NCBI GenBank assembly: GCA_902766415.1
Contig: CACXDR010000037.1
Location: 1-7,027, forward strand
Reading direction: 5' to 3'
From: an uncultured Lachnospiraceae bacterium
Lineage (GTDB): Bacteria; Bacillota_A; Clostridia; Lachnospirales; Lachnospiraceae
Length of the DNA: 7,027 nucleotides
The position numbers were made by a program, and so were the translations under genes. Each line of letters begins with the position of its first letter. Within the stretch, counting starts at the first letter, position 1. Positions 5,914 through 7,027 of the stretch are shown here, piece after piece. The notes beneath the pieces were generated by a model. The model ran no database searches. It was not told the origin of the DNA and worked only from the letters and a program-made list of their open reading frames with translations.

Positions 5914-5922
5914 ATTATATCA
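5914..5922 (-). promoter_or_regulatory. Extended -10 promoter of the MATE gene
   Basis: On the minus strand TGATATAAT gives a perfect TATAAT with the TG extension. No good -35 lies 16-18 bases upstream (the hexamers there are TCTCCG-like), which is tolerated by extended -10 promoters. Transcription would begin near 5905, leaving a leader of about 115 nt before the ATG at 5788. Confidence 0.6.
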
Positions 5923-6191
5923 TATTGATAAAAAAGCGGAGAGTAAAAACGTCCCCCGGCCGCGGGGCTGCATACGTGCCCGGAACGGGGGTAAAAGTGA
6001 CGGCAGTCTGCAAGGCACCCGTGTCCTTGATAATTGGACGCACAAGAGTATTCCGGGACAGATAGTGGGTTTGTGTTGATTGTGACGGATTATGGATAAA
6101 ACTATCCTATGCAATTGTCTAAAAATGTATTATATTAATAAGAAATGTTACCAGACCTTGAACATTTTCACTGAATCGGAGCGTGTAATAT
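5923..6191. other. Unassigned divergent spacer upstream of the GH13 gene
   Basis: About 270 bases with no convincing gene. The left part holds a GC-rich stretch (about 5953-5967) able to form a short CCCC/GGGG stem and a small CCCG/CGGG stem (5979-5989). The right part, from about 6070, becomes AT-rich and should contain the GH13 promoter. Candidates are TTGTGA (6080-6085) with TATCCT (6103-6108) at 17-base spacing, or something within the AT-rich run at 6115-6141; neither is strong. A short inverted repeat GGATA/TATCC (6094-6107) overlaps the first candidate. I see no clear catabolite-response element, riboswitch or RNA gene. Confidence 0.4.
6094..6107. promoter_or_regulatory. Possible operator-like inverted repeat upstream of the GH13 gene
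   Basis: GGATA (6094-6098) and TATCC (6103-6107) are perfect inverted arms around AAAC. The position, about 85 bases before the GH13 start and overlapping a weak -10 candidate, would suit a repressor site, but five-base arms arise often by chance. Confidence 0.2.
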
Positions 6192-7027
6192 ATGGAATTT
6201 GAGGGAAAGGGCTTTGCGCCTGAGTTTGAGCGGAGGCTTGCGGCAGGCTACGATGAGCTGAAGTGGCTCTACTGCGAGATCTACCGGAATGATATGCAGG
6301 CATTCGACTATTTCATCAGCATGCTGTACGAGTACTACCAGAAGCGCAGTCCCCTCTTAAGGGAATGGGACGAGGCGCGTGAGCTGGTCCCGGACTGGTA
6401 CAAGGGCAACGACATCCTGGGGATGATGCTCTACACGAACGCGTTCGCGGGGACCATCAACGGCGTGCGGGAGCATCTTCCTTATCTTAAGGAAAGCGGC
6501 GTGAACTATGTGCACCTCATGCCGCTCCTCGAGAGCCCGAAGGGCAGGAGCGACGGCGGCTACGCGGTCTCGGACTTCCGGAAGGTGGACCCGTCCCTCG
6601 GTACCATGGAGGACCTTGCGGCGCTCGCCGCGGAGTGCCATGAGCGCGGCATGAGCGTGTGCCTCGACTTCGTCATGAACCATACGAGCGAGGACCACGA
6701 GTGGGCAAGGCGGGCCAGGAGCGGAGAGAAGGAGTATCAGGACCGGTATTTCTTCTTCGACGACTGGATGCTCCCGAACGAGTATGAGAAGTACGTCCCG
6801 CAGGTGTTCCCGACCACGGCGCCGGGCAACTTCACCTGGTGCGAGGAAGCGAAGAAGGTCGTCATGACCACCTTCTATCCGTACCAGTGGGACCTGAACT
6901 ACGCCAACCCCACCGTATTCAACGATATGACGGAGAACATGCTGTTCCTGTGCAACAACGGGGTGGATATCATCCGGCTGGACGCGGTGCCCTATATCTG
7001 GAAAGCGCTCGGGACGACCTGCCGGAA
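6192..7027 (+). CDS. Amylosucrase-like GH13 glucansucrase, 3' end missing
   Basis: Only 278 complete codons are present; the frame stays open to the right edge. The protein resembles amylosucrase (GH13 subfamily 4), which splits sucrose, releases fructose and adds the glucose to an alpha-1,4-glucan. Residues 1-70 form a helical N-terminal region, then the (beta/alpha)8 barrel begins. Residues lining the sucrose pocket of the Neisseria polysaccharea enzyme can be aligned: Asp121 and Tyr124 in SDGGYAV, His164 in DFVMNHTS, Phe228 in TTF, and Arg262 with the nucleophile Asp264 in RLDAV. The general acid Glu lies beyond the window. FPTTAPGNFTW and YQWDLNYANP are further family signatures. The ATG at 6192 has a stop (TAA 6186-6188) immediately upstream in frame, so it is the earliest start; the GGAG at 6178-6181 is a modest ribosome binding site 10 bases away. 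Other sucrose- or glucan-acting GH13 enzymes are possible until the C-terminal half is seen. Confidence 0.88.
   Translation, partial: MEFEGKGFAPEFERRLAAGYDELKWLYCEIYRNDMQAFDYFISMLYEYYQKRSPLLREWDEARELVPDWYKGNDILGMMLYTNAFAGTINGVREHLPYLKESGVNYVHLMPLLESPKGRSDGGYAVSDFRKVDPSLGTMEDLAALAAECHERGMSVCLDFVMNHTSEDHEWARRARSGEKEYQDRYFFFDDWMLPNEYEKYVPQVFPTTAPGNFTWCEEAKKVVMTTFYPYQWDLNYANPTVFNDMTENMLFLCNNGVDIIRLDAVPYIWKALGTTCR

Noticed and set aside
5953..5989. GC-rich stems considered as a terminator
   Set aside because: Neither short stem is followed by a T-run on either strand at the needed position.
5778..6114. Short open frames in the divergent spacer (plus 5778-6065, minus 5920-6114)
   Set aside because: Both lack a ribosome binding site and domain signal, and one overlaps the MATE start region in antisense.
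6357..6698. 113-codon minus-strand frame inside the GH13 gene
   Set aside because: It is antisense to well-conserved amylosucrase motifs and has the His/Val/Arg-rich composition of a shadow frame.

Overview
The window looks like chromosomal DNA from a GC-rich member of the Clostridia, most likely Lachnospiraceae-like. I infer this from purine-rich Shine-Dalgarno sites at good spacing, tightly packed operon genes, AT-rich spacers between GC-rich genes, and the mix of protein families. This is a judgement from protein style, not a database match. I see no mobile element, CRISPR array, tRNA or rRNA.

Layout. (1) Bases 54-4327 hold five plus-strand genes with gaps of 8 to 48 bases, so they probably form one transcription unit: the small and large subunits of an aconitase-superfamily hydro-lyase of the 3-isopropylmalate dehydratase type (leuD-like, then leuC-like), a NUDIX hydrolase with an interrupted NUDIX box, a small lipoprotein with a long low-complexity body, and a ketopantoate-reductase-family dehydrogenase. 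(2) A strong intrinsic terminator at 4336-4375 ends this unit and also lies downstream of the next, convergent gene. (3) A MATE-family multidrug/toxin exporter lies on the minus strand (4406-5788). A good extended -10 promoter precedes it, and its leader RNA of roughly 115 nt contains an 11-bp perfect inverted repeat. (4) A 403-base divergent spacer (5789-6191) holds that leader and promoter plus about 270 bases I cannot assign. (5) From 6192 a GH13 enzyme closely resembling amylosucrase runs off the right edge; only its first 278 codons are present.

How the genes fit together. The hydro-lyase pair and the ketopantoate-reductase-like enzyme both belong to families acting on branched-chain or related 2-oxo/hydroxy acids, so a shared small-acid pathway (leucine or pantothenate biosynthesis, or a related dicarboxylate route) is plausible, but the substrates are not fixed by sequence. 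The NUDIX enzyme would hydrolyse a nucleoside-diphosphate compound; its link to the neighbours is unclear. The lipoprotein would be anchored on the outer face of the membrane. The amylosucrase-like enzyme would split sucrose and build alpha-glucan, and appears to be a separate unit divergent from the exporter gene.

Nothing here stands out as a clearly new biological system. The points most worth a second look are the structured leader of the exporter gene, the NUDIX box insertion, the non-canonical cysteine signature of the large hydro-lyase subunit, the low-complexity lipoprotein inside a metabolic operon, and the amylosucrase.
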